Shown piece after piece: positions 37,671 through 47,685 of a DNA stretch of 64,000 nt. The notes below the pieces were generated by a model. That model was not told the DNA's origin, did no database searches, and saw only the letters and a program-made list of their open reading frames with translations. Position numbers and translations under genes: made by a program. This stretch comes from Siccibacter colletis (GTDB taxonomy: Bacteria > Pseudomonadota > Gammaproteobacteria > Enterobacterales > Enterobacteriaceae): the NCBI RefSeq assembly GCF_000696575.1, contig NZ_JMSQ01000001.1:186001-250000 (forward strand), written 5' to 3'. The number at the start of each line of letters is the position of its first letter. Position 1 is the stretch's first letter.

Positions 37671-38405
37671 TCAACCTAAACGTAATTTTTGCGCGTTACG
37701 CACCGGATGTGACGCGGAGCTCGCAGCCAGATCAAGGTCGCGGCTTTGCAGCAGCAATACCTGCGCGGCAACGTCACCCAACGAGGCCTTGTGGCCGCCG
37801 ATCATACGGGCAAAGATGTTGTAGATAACCACCGCCGGGATCGCGGCGACCAGACCGATAGCCGTCGCCAGCAGCGCTTCGGCGATACCAGGTGCTACAA
37901 CCGCCAGGTTGGTGGTCTGGGTCTGGGCGATACCGATGAAGCTGTTCATGATGCCCCACACGGTACCGAACAGACCGACGAACGGCGAGATAGCGCCGAT
38001 GGTAGCGAGATAGCCGTTGCCCCGGCCCATATGACGACCCGCCGCCGCAACGCGACGCTCAAGGCGGAAGCCGGTGCGCTCTTTAATGCCTTCGTTGTCA
38101 TCGCTGCCTTCGGACAGCTCACGCTCGTTTTGCGCTTCGCTGATCAGCTGGGCGCTGAGGCTCTTCGCGTGGAAGGACGCCGCCATGTCGCTGGCTTCGT
38201 CCAGCGAGCGGGCAGAGGCCAGCTGCTGCTGTTCACGCTTGAGGCGGCGCTTCTGAGACAGTAATTCCGCACTTTTGCTGAAGAAGATCGCCCAGGTGAC
38301 AACCGACGCCAGAATCAGGCCAATCATCACCATCTTCACAACGATGTCGGCATGATGATACATACCCCAGACGGAGAGATCCGTCTGCATCAAATTATTA
38401 CCCAC
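37671..38405 (-). CDS. exbB: ExbB, TonB-system proton channel subunit
   Basis: 244 residues, E. coli length, three membrane helices (~20-45, ~130-155, ~175-200). Forms the pentameric scaffold around ExbD. Family motifs [23 protein letters not shown] and [23 protein letters not shown] are intact. First gene of exbBD, with a Fur-like box in the 246-bp gap to divergent metC, the E. coli arrangement. Confidence 0.98.
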   Translation of the reverse strand: MGNNLMQTDLSVWGMYHHADIVVKMVMIGLILASVVTWAIFFSKSAELLSQKRRLKREQQQLASARSLDEASDMAASFHAKSLSAQLISEAQNERELSEGSDDNEGIKERTGFRLERRVAAAGRHMGRGNGYLATIGAISPFVGLFGTVWGIMNSFIGIAQTQTTNLAVVAPGIAEALLATAIGLVAAIPAVVIYNIFARMIGGHKASLGDVAAQVLLLQSRDLDLAASSASHPVRNAQKLRLG

Positions 38406-38467
38406 TCTGTATCTCCAGAACGAAATTAGACAAATTCTGCGCGTAATAATATCAAAACGACGTCGAA

Positions 38468-38488
38468 TTGATAGTAGTTCTCATTAGT
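38468..38488 (-). promoter_or_regulatory. Fur-box-like site upstream of exbB
   Basis: TTGATAGTAGTTCTCATTAGT is a partial match to the Fur 19-mer with both outer halves recognisable. It lies ~65 bp upstream of the exbB start, in keeping with iron repression of exbBD in E. coli. Confidence 0.6.
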
Positions 38489-38619
38489 ATTTACAGTGAA
38501 CCCGCTTCTGACGCCGCTTTCTATGCGGTCGAACAGGAAAGTGCAGCGAACGTATTTTTTTTCGCCAACCTGAAAAAACACCATGACGCGCAGCCGGGGA
38601 ACGGTGTTAAGGTAGGTTT

Positions 38620-38635
38620 AGACATCCAGATGGTT
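38620..38635 (+). promoter_or_regulatory. MetJ operator (tandem met boxes) before metC
   Basis: AGACATCC-AGATGGTT are two adjacent 8-mers related to the met box AGACGTCT; the first is the one present at E. coli metC. The site is 17 bp upstream of the metC ATG, where MetJ with AdoMet would repress. Confidence 0.65.
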
Positions 38636-38651
38636 AAACAGGTTCACGATT

Positions 38652-39839
38652 ATGTCCGCAAAGCACATTGAAACCGCGCTGGTCACGGCGGGACGCAGCA
38701 AGCGATTCACCCAGGGATCGGTCAACAGCGTTATTCAGCGCGCCTCATCGCTGGTATTCGACAGCGTGGAAGCCAAAAAACAGGCCACTGCCGGACGGGC
38801 GCAGGGCGAGCTGTTTTATGGCCGCCGCGGTACGCTGACCCACTTTTCATTGCAGGAGGCGATGTGCGAGCTGGAGGGCGGTGCCGGCTGCGCGCTGTTT
38901 CCGTGCGGGGCGGCGGCGGTTGCCAATACCATTCTGGCCTTTGTCGAACAGGGCGATCGCGTGCTGATGCCGGTTACCGCCTACGAGCCGACCCAGGATT
39001 TCTGCAGCAAAGTGCTGACCCGGATGGGTGTTGCCACCGACTGGTTCGATCCGTCGATCGGTGCCGACATCGCGGCGCTGATCCAGCCGACGACCCGCGT
39101 GGTTTTTCTTGAGTCACCCGGCTCCATCACCATGGAAGTGCCCGACGTGCCGGCCATCGTCGCGGCGGTACGCGCCCGTGCGCCGGACGCGGTGATTGTT
39201 ATGGACAACACCTGGGCGGCGGGCATTCTGTTTAAAGCGCTCGATGCGGGCGTTGATATCTCGGTGCAGGCCGGAACCAAATATCTGGTGGGTCATTCGG
39301 ACGCGATGATTGGCACCGCGGTCGCCAACGAGCGCTGCTGGGAGCAGCTGCGGGAGAATGCCTATCTGATGGGTCAGATGGTGGATGCGGATACCGCCTA
39401 CGTCACCAGCCGCGGGCTGCGCACCCTGGGCGTGCGTCTGCGTCAGCATCAGGAGAGCAGTTTATGCATTGCCGAATGGCTTGCTGCGCACCCGCTGGTG
39501 GCGCGCGTCAATCACCCGGCGCTGCCGGGCAGTAAGGGCCATGCCTTCTGGCAGCGCGACTTCACCGGCAGCAGTGGGCTGTTCTCGTTTATCCTCACAA
39601 AACGCCTGACCGACGACGAGTACGCGCGCTTCCTCGATAACTTCACCCACTTCTCAATGGCGTACTCCTGGGGCGGGTTCGAATCGCTGATCCTCGCCAG
39701 TCAGCCGGAAGAGATCGCCGCGATCCGTCCGGGCGTCGGAGTTGATTTCACCGGTACCCTGGTGCGGGTACACATCGGTTTAGAAAACGTTGAAGATTTA
39801 CTCGCGGATTTAGCAGCAGGGCTTGAGCGAATTGTGTAA
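38652..39839 (+). CDS. metC: Cystathionine beta-lyase MetC
   Basis: 395 residues, as in E. coli. PLP enzyme converting cystathionine to homocysteine, pyruvate and ammonia in methionine synthesis. The PLP lysine is in [11 protein letters not shown]; the aromatic [10 protein letters not shown] and [11 protein letters not shown] contact the cofactor phosphate. Divergent from exbBD. The ribosome site (CAGGTT) is weak. Confidence 0.97.
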   Translation: MSAKHIETALVTAGRSKRFTQGSVNSVIQRASSLVFDSVEAKKQATAGRAQGELFYGRRGTLTHFSLQEAMCELEGGAGCALFPCGAAAVANTILAFVEQGDRVLMPVTAYEPTQDFCSKVLTRMGVATDWFDPSIGADIAALIQPTTRVVFLESPGSITMEVPDVPAIVAAVRARAPDAVIVMDNTWAAGILFKALDAGVDISVQAGTKYLVGHSDAMIGTAVANERCWEQLRENAYLMGQMVDADTAYVTSRGLRTLGVRLRQHQESSLCIAEWLAAHPLVARVNHPALPGSKGHAFWQRDFTGSSGLFSFILTKRLTDDEYARFLDNFTHFSMAYSWGGFESLILASQPEEIAAIRPGVGVDFTGTLVRVHIGLENVEDLLADLAAGLERIV

Positions 39840-39854
39840 AGTTGCCCCTGAACC

Positions 39855-39893
39855 CACAAACCGGTCATATTCCTAAAAAAGTGCCGGTTTGTG
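39855..39893. other. 10-bp perfect inverted repeat between metC and yghB
   Basis: CACAAACCGG (39855-39864) and CCGGTTTGTG (39884-39893) around a 19-nt A-rich loop. There is no T-tract after the second arm on the plus strand, so it is not a classical terminator; it may be an operator or mRNA structure ahead of yghB. Confidence 0.6.
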
Positions 39894-39965
39894 ATGCCTC
39901 TGCGCAAGATGTGCCGGGGCGTTCAGGGTATAATAGCTTTCTTACGCTGTTCCACAGGATCCCTC

Positions 39966-40625
39966 ATGGCTGTCATCGAGAATATTATCGCTGCGCTCTG
40001 GCATCACGATTTTGCCGCGCTGGCGGACCCGCATATTGTTGGCATTGTCTATTGCGTTATGTTTGCCACATTGTTCCTGGAAAACGGCCTACTTCCGGCG
40101 TCCTTTTTGCCCGGTGACAGTCTGCTGCTGCTGGCGGGCGCGCTTATCGCTCGCGGCGTGATGGATTTCGTGCCGGCGCTGGTGATCCTCACCTCGGCGG
40201 CCAGCCTGGGCTGCTGGTTCAGTTATCTGCAGGGCCGCTGGCTCGGCAACACCCGGGTGGTGAAAAGCTGGCTGGCGCAGCTGCCGGCGAAATATCACCA
40301 TCGCGCCACCTGCATGTTTGACCGTCACGGTTTACTGGCTCTGCTGGCGGGCCGCTTCCTCGCCTTCGTGCGTACCCTGCTGCCAACCCTGGCTGGCATC
40401 TCCGGGCTTTCCAACCGTCGCTTCCAGATCTTTAACTGGCTGAGCGGCCTGCTCTGGGTGGGTGGCGTCACCGGGCTGGGTTATGCCCTGAGCATGATCC
40501 CCTTCGTGAAACGCCACGAAGATCAGGTGATGACCTTCCTGATGATCCTGCCGGTATTTCTGCTGCTGGCCGGGCTGTGCGGCACCCTGTTCGTGGTGAT
40601 CAAAAGACGCTTCGCGTCGAAATAG
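39966..40625 (+). CDS. yghB: YghB, DedA-family inner-membrane protein
   Basis: 219 residues, E. coli length. DedA proteins are undecaprenyl-phosphate or lipid translocases needed for proton motive force and cell division; YghB is redundant with YqjA in E. coli. Conserved motifs: [21 protein letters not shown], then [18 protein letters not shown] with the essential arginines. The start at 39966 gives [12 protein letters not shown] as in E. coli; the upstream frame extension is spurious. Confidence 0.96.
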   Translation: MAVIENIIAALWHHDFAALADPHIVGIVYCVMFATLFLENGLLPASFLPGDSLLLLAGALIARGVMDFVPALVILTSAASLGCWFSYLQGRWLGNTRVVKSWLAQLPAKYHHRATCMFDRHGLLALLAGRFLAFVRTLLPTLAGISGLSNRRFQIFNWLSGLLWVGGVTGLGYALSMIPFVKRHEDQVMTFLMILPVFLLLAGLCGTLFVVIKRRFASK

Positions 40626-40647
40626 CGCGCCGTTTCACGGGCGCGCT
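40624..40647. terminator. Stem-loop at the yghB/yqhC convergence
   Basis: AGCGCGCC and GGCGCGCT pair perfectly around GTTTCACG, overlapping both stop codons. Without T-tracts on either side its role as a terminator is uncertain. Confidence 0.5.
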
Positions 40648-41564
40648 GCCAGTTGCGCCCCGCTCTCCCCCTGCGGCAACATCCGCATCCGTGCCACATC
40701 CTCTCCCGGCGTCACGCCAAAATAACGCTTAAATTCCCGGCTGAACTGCGAGCCGCTTTCATAACCGACTCTTATGGCTGCGGTACTCACCTTGACGCCA
40801 TCATGCAGCATCATGATGCGCGCCTTATGCAGGCGATAGGTCTTCAGATACTGCAGCGGCGAGGTGCTGGTAATGGATTTGAAGTTGTGGTGAAACGCCG
40901 AGACGCTCATATTGGCTTCCGCCGCCAGCTGATCCACGCTGAGGTTCTCGGTGTACTGGGCTTCGATGCGTTTCAGCACCCGGCTTATCAGGCTGAAGTA
41001 GGTCTGCCGGCTCACCAGCGCCAGCAGCGCGCCACCGCACGGGCCGGTGAGTACCTGATAAAGGATCTCGCGCACGATCTGGCGGCCAAGGATCCGGCAG
41101 TCGAGCGGGCGCTCCATTACGTCCAGCAGCCGCTCAGCGGCGCAGAGGATCTCATCGGTGAGCGTGGCGGAATTGATGCCGCTGCTCAGCGGGGAGGGTT
41201 GGAACCGCGTGTCCTCTCCGATGTCCATCAGCAGCGCCTGCAGCTGATGCATATCGATATTGATACGCAGCCCGGCCAGCGGGGTTTCCGGCGTGGCGGC
41301 GGTTTCGCACTCAAACGGCAGCGGCACCGTCAGCAGCAGGTATTCACTGGCGTCATAGCGAAACACGCGGTTATTGAGGTAGCCGGTTTTCTGGCCGGAA
41401 AAGAGAAAAATGATACCCGGCTGATACATCACCGGCGTGCGCGGATAAGGCTGGGTGCCGTAAAGCAGGTCCACGTCCGCTAGCCCCTCTGCAGGGATTT
41501 TATTATTAACTTTCAGAAAGTTAATTTTTTCAGTCAGCTGTTTGCAAATCGCCGTCCGGTTCAT
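40635..41564 (-). CDS. yqhC: YqhC, AraC-family activator of yqhD-dkgA
   Basis: 309 residues. The N-terminal AraC_N domain (~30-185, [30 protein letters not shown]) senses aldehydes such as glyoxal; two C-terminal helix-turn-helices are visible ([23 protein letters not shown] and [28 protein letters not shown]). The start [10 protein letters not shown] was preferred; the frame continues 58 codons upstream without family match. Divergent from yqhD, its known target in E. coli. Confidence 0.94.
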   Translation of the reverse strand: MNRTAICKQLTEKINFLKVNNKIPAEGLADVDLLYGTQPYPRTPVMYQPGIIFLFSGQKTGYLNNRVFRYDASEYLLLTVPLPFECETAATPETPLAGLRINIDMHQLQALLMDIGEDTRFQPSPLSSGINSATLTDEILCAAERLLDVMERPLDCRILGRQIVREILYQVLTGPCGGALLALVSRQTYFSLISRVLKRIEAQYTENLSVDQLAAEANMSVSAFHHNFKSITSTSPLQYLKTYRLHKARIMMLHDGVKVSTAAIRVGYESGSQFSREFKRYFGVTPGEDVARMRMLPQGESGAQLAARP

Positions 41565-41757
41565 GGCCTGGTGCTCCGCAACGTTATGTTCATTGCCGCA
41601 GTGTGCTGAAAAGCACCCTGTTTCTCCAGCCCTCTGGAGAAATGGGCAAGATAACGGCAGGAATATGCATTGAGCGCCTCTCGCCCCGCGCTCACAATAA
41701 ATCCCATCAGGCGGCCCGTTGGCTGCCACCCGTTCCACTCATTTTGGGAAGCGAGCC

Positions 41758-42921
41758 ATGAATAATTTCAATCTTCACACCCCCACCCGCATTCTGTTCG
41801 GACAAGGCGCCATCAGCGATCTGCGTGCGCAGATCCCCGCCGATGCCCGGGTGCTGATCACCTGGGGCGGCGGCAGCGTAAAATCCACCGGCGTGCTGGA
41901 CCAGGTGTTCTCTGCGCTGGATGGCCTTGAGGTGCTGGAGTTCGGCGACATTGAGCCAAACCCGTCGTATGAAACCCTGATGAAGGCGGTTGATATTGCC
42001 CGTCGCGAGCAGGTGACCTTCCTGCTGGCCGTGGGCGGCGGTTCGGTGCTGGACGGCACTAAATTTATCGCCGCAGCGGCGCACTATCCGCAGGATATTG
42101 ACCCATGGAACATTCTTGAAACCTCCGGCAGCGAAATTAACAGCGCTATTCCGATGGGCTCGGTGCTGACGCTTCCGGCGACCGGCTCTGAATCCAACAA
42201 GGGTGCGGTGATTTCGCGCCGCGCTACCGGCGACAAACAGGCGTTCCACTCCCCGTTTGTGCAGCCGCTGTTTGCCGTGCTGGACCCGGTTTATACCTAC
42301 ACCCTGCCGCCGCGCCAGGTCGCCAACGGCGTGGTCGATGCCTTTGTACATACCGTCGAGCAGTACGTGACCTACCCGGTGAACGGCAAAATTCAGGACC
42401 GTTTTGCCGAGGGCATTCTGCTGACGCTGATTGAGGACGGCCCGAAAGCGCTGCGCGATCCGGAAAACTACGACGTGCGCGCCAACGTGATGTGGGCTGC
42501 GACCCAGGCGCTGAACGGCCTGATTGGAGCCGGCGTTCCTCAGGACTGGGCCACCCATATGCTGGGCCATGAGCTGACCGCAATGCACGGCCTGGATCAT
42601 GCCCAGACGCTGGCGATTGTGCTGCCGGCGCTGTGGAATGAGAAGCGCGATACCAAGCGTGAGAAGCTGTTGCAGTACGGCGAGCGCATCTGGGGCATTA
42701 CCAGCGGCTCTGAAGAGGAGCGCATCGATGCGGCTATCGCCGCGACGCGTAATTTCTTTGAGCAGATGGGCGCCCCGACCTGCCTCTCTGCTTACAATCT
42801 GGACGGCAGCTCCATCCCGGCGCTGATTGCCAAACTGGAAGAGCACGGCATGACGGCGCTGGGCGAGCACAAGGACATCACGCTCGACGTCAGTCGCCGT
42901 ATTTACGAAGCCGCGATATAA
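41758..42921 (+). CDS. yqhD: NADPH-dependent alcohol/aldehyde reductase YqhD
   Basis: 387 residues, E. coli length. Zn-dependent iron-type alcohol dehydrogenase that detoxifies short aldehydes (glyoxal, acrolein, butanal). NADPH motif GGGSVLDGTKFIA, metal ligands in ANGVVDAFVHTVEQY (D, H) and GHELTAMHGLDHAQTLAI (two His). Start fixed by MNNFNLHTPTR. dkgA follows 108 bp on; E. coli yqhG/yqhH do not follow it here. Confidence 0.97.
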   Translation: MNNFNLHTPTRILFGQGAISDLRAQIPADARVLITWGGGSVKSTGVLDQVFSALDGLEVLEFGDIEPNPSYETLMKAVDIARREQVTFLLAVGGGSVLDGTKFIAAAAHYPQDIDPWNILETSGSEINSAIPMGSVLTLPATGSESNKGAVISRRATGDKQAFHSPFVQPLFAVLDPVYTYTLPPRQVANGVVDAFVHTVEQYVTYPVNGKIQDRFAEGILLTLIEDGPKALRDPENYDVRANVMWAATQALNGLIGAGVPQDWATHMLGHELTAMHGLDHAQTLAIVLPALWNEKRDTKREKLLQYGERIWGITSGSEEERIDAAIAATRNFFEQMGAPTCLSAYNLDGSSIPALIAKLEEHGMTALGEHKDITLDVSRRIYEAAI

Positions 42922-43029
42922 GCGTTTTTTATCGCCGCGCTTTCGTTTTTGGGCTTTTCGTCCAGACTTAAGTCACGCAACTTTCGCCGGGAATACACGC
43001 CCGGCGTGTTATCCGATAAGGAGGTACAG

Positions 43030-43857
43030 ATGGCAAATCCAACCGTAATCAAGCTCAATGATGGCAACGTCATGCCGCAGCTCGGCCTCGGTGTCTGGAA
43101 AGCCGGTAATGACGAAGTGGTCGCTGCGATCCATAAAGCGCTCGAAACCGGCTACCGCTCCATTGATACCGCGGCGGCGTATAAGAATGAAGAAGGCGTG
43201 GGCAAAGCGCTGCAAAGCGCTGGCGTGGCCCGCGACGAGCTGTTTATCACCACCAAACTGTGGAACGACGACCAGACGCGTCCGCAGCAGGCGTTACAGG
43301 AGAGCCTCGACAAGCTGCAGCTTGAGTATGTCGATCTCTATCTGATGCACTGGCCGGTGCCAGCAATTGATAACTATGTCGATGCCTGGAAAGGGATGAT
43401 TGAGTTGCAGCAGCAGGGGCTGGTGAAGAGTATCGGCGTCTGTAACTTCCAGGTGCATCACCTGCAGCGCATCATTGATGAAACGGGCATAGCACCAGTG
43501 ATCAACCAGATCGAGCTGCACCCGCTGCTTCAGCAGCGCCAGCTGCATGCCTGGAACGCCACCCACAAGATCCAGACCGAGTCCTGGAGCCCGCTGGCGC
43601 AGGGCGGCGAAGGGGTATTCGATCAGAAAGCGATCCGCACGCTGGCCGATAAGTATGGCAAAACCCCGGCGCAGATCGTGATCCGCTGGCACCTCGACAG
43701 CGGCCTGGTGGTGATCCCGAAATCGGTGACCCCGGCGCGCATCGTGGAAAACTTCGACGTCTGGGATTTCCGCCTCGATAAAGATGAGCTGAGCGAGATT
43801 GCGAAGCTCGATCAGGGGAAACGTCTGGGTCCGGACCCGGATGTGTTTGGCGGCTAA
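43030..43857 (+). CDS. dkgA: 2,5-diketo-D-gluconate reductase A / methylglyoxal reductase DkgA
   Basis: 275 residues. Aldo/keto reductase (AKR5) reducing 2,5-diketogluconate, methylglyoxal and beta-keto esters. Tetrad: D and Y in SIDTAAAYKNEEGVGKAL, K in FITTKLWND, H in YLMHWPVP. A near-perfect TAAGGAGGT ribosome site predicts strong translation. Coregulated with yqhD by YqhC in E. coli. Ends RLGPDPDVFGG as usual. Confidence 0.97.
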   Translation: MANPTVIKLNDGNVMPQLGLGVWKAGNDEVVAAIHKALETGYRSIDTAAAYKNEEGVGKALQSAGVARDELFITTKLWNDDQTRPQQALQESLDKLQLEYVDLYLMHWPVPAIDNYVDAWKGMIELQQQGLVKSIGVCNFQVHHLQRIIDETGIAPVINQIELHPLLQQRQLHAWNATHKIQTESWSPLAQGGEGVFDQKAIRTLADKYGKTPAQIVIRWHLDSGLVVIPKSVTPARIVENFDVWDFRLDKDELSEIAKLDQGKRLGPDPDVFGG

Positions 43858-43868
43858 CGCTATCTACT

Positions 43869-43890
43869 CCCTCTCCCCACCGGGAGAGGG
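43869..43890. terminator. Stem-loop between dkgA and ygiQ
   Basis: CCCTCTCCC, short CACC loop, GGGAGAGGG between convergent genes; no T-tract, so only a probable terminator or transcript end stabiliser. Confidence 0.55.
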
Positions 43891-43893
43891 ATC

Positions 43894-46032
43894 TTACAGC
43901 GCCTTACGCTTCATGCCTTTCTTCATGCCCGGTGTATGTCGGGTCAGCGCCGGACGCAGGTGACGCGCCTGACGCTTCGCTTCACGCATCTCCTCCAGCG
44001 TGGGTGCAGGCACCAGACAGTCACGCCGCCCGCCAATCAAATGCTTCTTGCCCATTGCCTCCAGCGTCTCACGGATCAGCGGCCAGTTAGCCGGATCGTG
44101 ATAGCGCAGCAGCGCTTTATGTAGCCGACGCTGACGTTCGCCGCGCGGTACCACCACCTCTTCACTTTTGTAGCCGATCTTACCCAGCGGGTTTTTGCCG
44201 GTGTAATACATGGTGGTGGAGTTGGCGAGCGGCGACGGATAGAAGTTCTGCACCTGGTCGAGGCGGAAGCGGTGCCGCTTGAGCCACAGCGCCAGATTCA
44301 CCATATCCTCATCCCGGGTGCCGGGATGCGCAGAGATAAAGTACGGGATCAGATACTGCTCCTTTCCCGCCTGCTTCGAGTAAGTATCAAACAGCTCTTT
44401 AAAGCGGTGATAGCTTCCCATACCTGGCTTCATCATCTTCGACAGCGGCCCCGCTTCGGTATGTTCCAGGGCAATCTTCAGATAACCGCCCACGTGGTGC
44501 GAGGCCAGCTCTTTAATGTAGCGCGGGTCTTCCACCGCAAGGTCATAGCGCACCCCGGAAGCAATAAGGATCTTTTTAATGCCCTTCAGCTCCCGGGCGC
44601 GGCGATAGAGATTGATGGTTGGCTGATGGTTAGTCTCCATGTGCGGGCAGATCGCCGGATATACACACGACAGCCGTCGGCAGGTCTGCTCGGCACGCGG
44701 CGAGGTGCAGCGCAGCATATACATATTGGCGGTCGGCCCGCCGAGATCGGAGATCACGCCGGTAAAGCCCGGCACCGCATCGCGGATCGCTTCGATCTCG
44801 TTGATGATGGAGTCTTCCGAGCGGCTCTGGATGATGCGCCCTTCATGTTCAGTGATGGAGCAGAACGCACAGCCGCCAAAACAGCCACGCATAATGTTGA
44901 CCGAGAAGCGGATCATCTCATACGCCGGAATGCGGCGGTTGCCGTAGGCCGGATGCGGCACCCGCTGATACGGCAGGGCAAACACGCTGTCCATCTCTTC
45001 GGTTGAGAGCGGGATGGCCGGCGGGTTGATCCAGACGTAGCGCTCGCCGTGCTTCTGCAACAGCGCTCTGGCGCAGCCGGGATTGGTTTCGTGATGCAGA
45101 ATGCGTGAGGCGTGGGCATACAGCACCTTATCGCCTTTCACTTTCTCGAACGACGGCAGCAGCACGTAGGTTTTCTCCCACGGCTTCGGACGCGGCGGCT
45201 GTACCGTTACCGCTTTCACCGGCGACTTTTCCACCTTATTGCCTTCCGCGCACGGCAGATCGTCGCCATAAGGATGCGGAATGGGGTCGATGCGCCCCGG
45301 CGTATCAAGCCGGGTGGAATCGACGCCGCTCCAGCCCGGCAGCGCTGCTTTCACCAGGATGGCGGTATTGCGCACCTCGCGGATCTGCTCGATGGGTTCC
45401 CCCTGCGCCAGGCGGTGCGCGACCTCCACCAGCGGGCGCTCGCCGTTGCCGAAAATCAGCATGTCCGCTTTGGCATCCACCAGAATGGAACGGCGCACGG
45501 TATCGGACCAGTAGTCGTAGTGCGCGGTACGGCGCAGGCTGGCTTCGATACCGCCGAGGATCACCGGCACATCGCGCCAGGCTTCTTTACAGCGCTGGGT
45601 ATAGGCCAGCGAGGCGCGATCCGGGCGTTTGCCCGCGACGTTATCCGGTGTATAGGCATCGTCATGGCGCAGTTTACGATCGGCCGTGTAGCGGTTGATC
45701 ATCGAATCCATGTTGCCGGCGGTGACGCCGAAAAAGAGGTTTGGTTTGCCGAGGCGCATGAAGTCCGCTTTGCTCTGCCAGTCCGGCTGGGAAATGATCC
45801 CGACGCGGAAGCCCTGGGCTTCGAGCATGCGCCCGCAGATCGCCATGCCGAAGCTCGGATGATCGACATAGGCGTCGCCGGTGACGAGGATAATGTCGCA
45901 GCTGTCCCAGCCCAGACGATCCATCTCCTCACGCGTCATGGGTAAAAACGGTGCCGGGCCAAAACAGGCCGCCCAGTACTGAGGCCATGAAAACAGGTCG
46001 CGATCGGGCTGGATCAAACTGAGGGTGCTCAT
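43894..46032 (-). CDS. ygiQ: YgiQ, radical SAM protein
   Basis: 712 residues from [20 protein letters not shown], which matches the E. coli start; E. coli YgiQ is about 739, the difference being a shorter basic tail here. N-terminal B12-like/DUF3362-type domain, then the radical SAM cluster motif CxxxCxxC in [13 protein letters not shown]. Substrate unknown. In the block following it reads [13 protein letters not shown] where E. coli has KIAPEHTE; see findings. Converges with dkgA. Confidence 0.95.
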   Translation of the reverse strand: MSTLSLIQPDRDLFSWPQYWAACFGPAPFLPMTREEMDRLGWDSCDIILVTGDAYVDHPSFGMAICGRMLEAQGFRVGIISQPDWQSKADFMRLGKPNLFFGVTAGNMDSMINRYTADRKLRHDDAYTPDNVAGKRPDRASLAYTQRCKEAWRDVPVILGGIEASLRRTAHYDYWSDTVRRSILVDAKADMLIFGNGERPLVEVAHRLAQGEPIEQIREVRNTAILVKAALPGWSGVDSTRLDTPGRIDPIPHPYGDDLPCAEGNKVEKSPVKAVTVQPPRPKPWEKTYVLLPSFEKVKGDKVLYAHASRILHHETNPGCARALLQKHGERYVWINPPAIPLSTEEMDSVFALPYQRVPHPAYGNRRIPAYEMIRFSVNIMRGCFGGCAFCSITEHEGRIIQSRSEDSIINEIEAIRDAVPGFTGVISDLGGPTANMYMLRCTSPRAEQTCRRLSCVYPAICPHMETNHQPTINLYRRARELKGIKKILIASGVRYDLAVEDPRYIKELASHHVGGYLKIALEHTEAGPLSKMMKPGMGSYHRFKELFDTYSKQAGKEQYLIPYFISAHPGTRDEDMVNLALWLKRHRFRLDQVQNFYPSPLANSTTMYYTGKNPLGKIGYKSEEVVVPRGERQRRLHKALLRYHDPANWPLIRETLEAMGKKHLIGGRRDCLVPAPTLEEMREAKRQARHLRPALTRHTPGMKKGMKRKAL

Positions 46033-46142
46033 AGGGGGTTCCGGAGGGGATAACAAGTTGCGCAAAAGGGCGGCGATTATACGCCGTAAAACAGTATAAA
46101 AAGAAGGGATATTGTGCGGAGGGAGATCAATCACCCCTCACC

Positions 46143-46171
46143 CCGGCCTGTTGCGCATAACGCGAGGCCGG
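46143..46171. other. GC-rich stem-loop after ftsP
   Basis: CCGGCCT and AGGCCGG with an inner GCG/CGC pairing; no T-tract. Lies between the ftsP stop and ygiQ. REP-like in appearance. Confidence 0.5.
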
Positions 46172-46191
46172 AGCGAGGGTAAAGCAGCCGC

Positions 46192-47604
46192 TTACCCGGT
46201 GGCCTGCACCAGAATCTGCCCGACCGAGCCACGGTCAGCCATCTCCAGGGTCTGGCTGCCATACTGGAACGGGAAGTGCTCCCAGGAGGGCTGCGTGAAC
46301 AGCACCAGCAGCTCCACCTGACCATCGACCCAGACGGTGTCTTTCCAGCCGCGATCTTCCGGGAACGGTAACGCGCCGTTGACGTTGCGGATCAGGAACT
46401 GCGCGCCTTCGATGTGGAACGACTGCGGCGTGTCGGCTCGCACCGTCCAGCGCTCCCAGGAGCCTTGCTGGCTGGTGATGTCGATACGCTTCGGGTCCCA
46501 CAGCTGGCCGTTAAGCCCCGGATCGTCGCCCAGCGTGACGTCGCGACTGCGCACCGGCGTACCGGCCAGCACATCTTCCGACAGCAGGCGCTGCGGCAGC
46601 GGGCTGGTGACCAGCGGCAGCAGACCGGTCGGGCGCAGGGTCAGGACCAGGGTGGAAATCAGAATGCTCGACGGCTCAAACAGCCCGCGCAGACGGTCCA
46701 TAATGGTCGCCGCATCGCCGCAGGTGATCGATACTTCATCGCCGTTGGTCATATCAATCAGCACCTCACGACGCTCACCCGGCGCCAGAGAGAGCTGGCG
46801 CAGCGAGACGGGCGCGGGCAGCACGCCCTGGTCGCCGGCAATAACGTGCAGCGGGCGTCCGTCGCTCATCTGCAGCTGGTAGCGACGGGCGTTAGACGCA
46901 TTGAGCAGACGCAGGCGCACCCAGCCGCGCGACACTTCCACGTACGGGCCTTCAACGCCATTCACCAGCAGCGTGTCGCCGACAAAGCCGCCGCTGCCCG
47001 GCTCGCTGTACTCCGGCACGCCAAAGTTATCCAGCCGCTTGTCCTGAATGATGACCGGGAAGTCATCCACACCGTAATGGTTCGGTACCGGCAGGGTTTT
47101 GCTCAGCTCATCCTCTACCAGCCACATGCCAGCCAGCCCGCCGTACACCTGATGCGCAGAGCGGTTCGGCGTATTGGCGCGATACCACAGCGTGGCGGCG
47201 CTCTGACGGATGGGCAGCACCGGCGACCAGTCGGCGTTGGGCGACATCATGCGCGCTGCGCCGCCCATCAGCGGGCCAGGCACCTGCAAACCGCTGACGG
47301 TCATGGCAACGTTTTCCGTCAGACGGTTGCTGTAGATCACTTTCACGTCGTCGCCGTTCCACACCCGCACCGTCGGCCCCATGTAGCGCCCGTTGATGCC
47401 CCAGACAGGGGCGCGCGAACCGGTCACGAATGACCAGTGTGCACGCTGAAGCGTAAGAAAGAGGGGCTGGCCGCGACGTGATTCAAGCAGCGGCGGGATC
47501 GGCAGCGCTGCCTGCTGGCCTGCCGCGTTTGCCCTCAGCGGTACCGCGCCTGCGCAGAGCGCGATCCCCGATGCCTGAATAAACTGACGCCGACTGAGTG
47601 ACAT
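46192..47604 (-). CDS. ftsP: FtsP (SufI), divisome-stabilising cupredoxin-fold protein
   Basis: 470 residues (E. coli 470). Tat signal MSLSRRQFIQASGIALCAGAVPLRANA with the twin arginines, so it is exported folded to the periplasm. Multicopper-oxidase fold with three cupredoxin domains; as in E. coli the copper-binding His clusters are mostly lost, so it is structural. It protects the divisome under stress. Follows plsC on the same strand (parC-plsC-ftsP). Confidence 0.96.
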   Translation of the reverse strand: MSLSRRQFIQASGIALCAGAVPLRANAAGQQAALPIPPLLESRRGQPLFLTLQRAHWSFVTGSRAPVWGINGRYMGPTVRVWNGDDVKVIYSNRLTENVAMTVSGLQVPGPLMGGAARMMSPNADWSPVLPIRQSAATLWYRANTPNRSAHQVYGGLAGMWLVEDELSKTLPVPNHYGVDDFPVIIQDKRLDNFGVPEYSEPGSGGFVGDTLLVNGVEGPYVEVSRGWVRLRLLNASNARRYQLQMSDGRPLHVIAGDQGVLPAPVSLRQLSLAPGERREVLIDMTNGDEVSITCGDAATIMDRLRGLFEPSSILISTLVLTLRPTGLLPLVTSPLPQRLLSEDVLAGTPVRSRDVTLGDDPGLNGQLWDPKRIDITSQQGSWERWTVRADTPQSFHIEGAQFLIRNVNGALPFPEDRGWKDTVWVDGQVELLVLFTQPSWEHFPFQYGSQTLEMADRGSVGQILVQATG

Positions 47605-47650
47605 ATATGCTCCGAGTGAAACTGTCAGAAAAAGCGGGAAACTTCCCTTT

Positions 47651-47669
47651 AAAAGGGGCCAGCGGCCCC
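47651..47669 (-). terminator. Terminator-like hairpin after plsC
   Basis: Minus strand GGGGCC-GCT-GGCCCC followed by TTTTAAA, 17 bp past the plsC stop and upstream of ftsP; probably partial, allowing some readthrough into ftsP. Confidence 0.65.
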
Positions 47670-47685
47670 GGAACGCCTGTTTTTA

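Noticed and set aside
41565..41738. 58-residue N-terminal extension of YqhC
   Set aside because: It runs into the yqhD promoter region and lacks homology to the AraC-family start.
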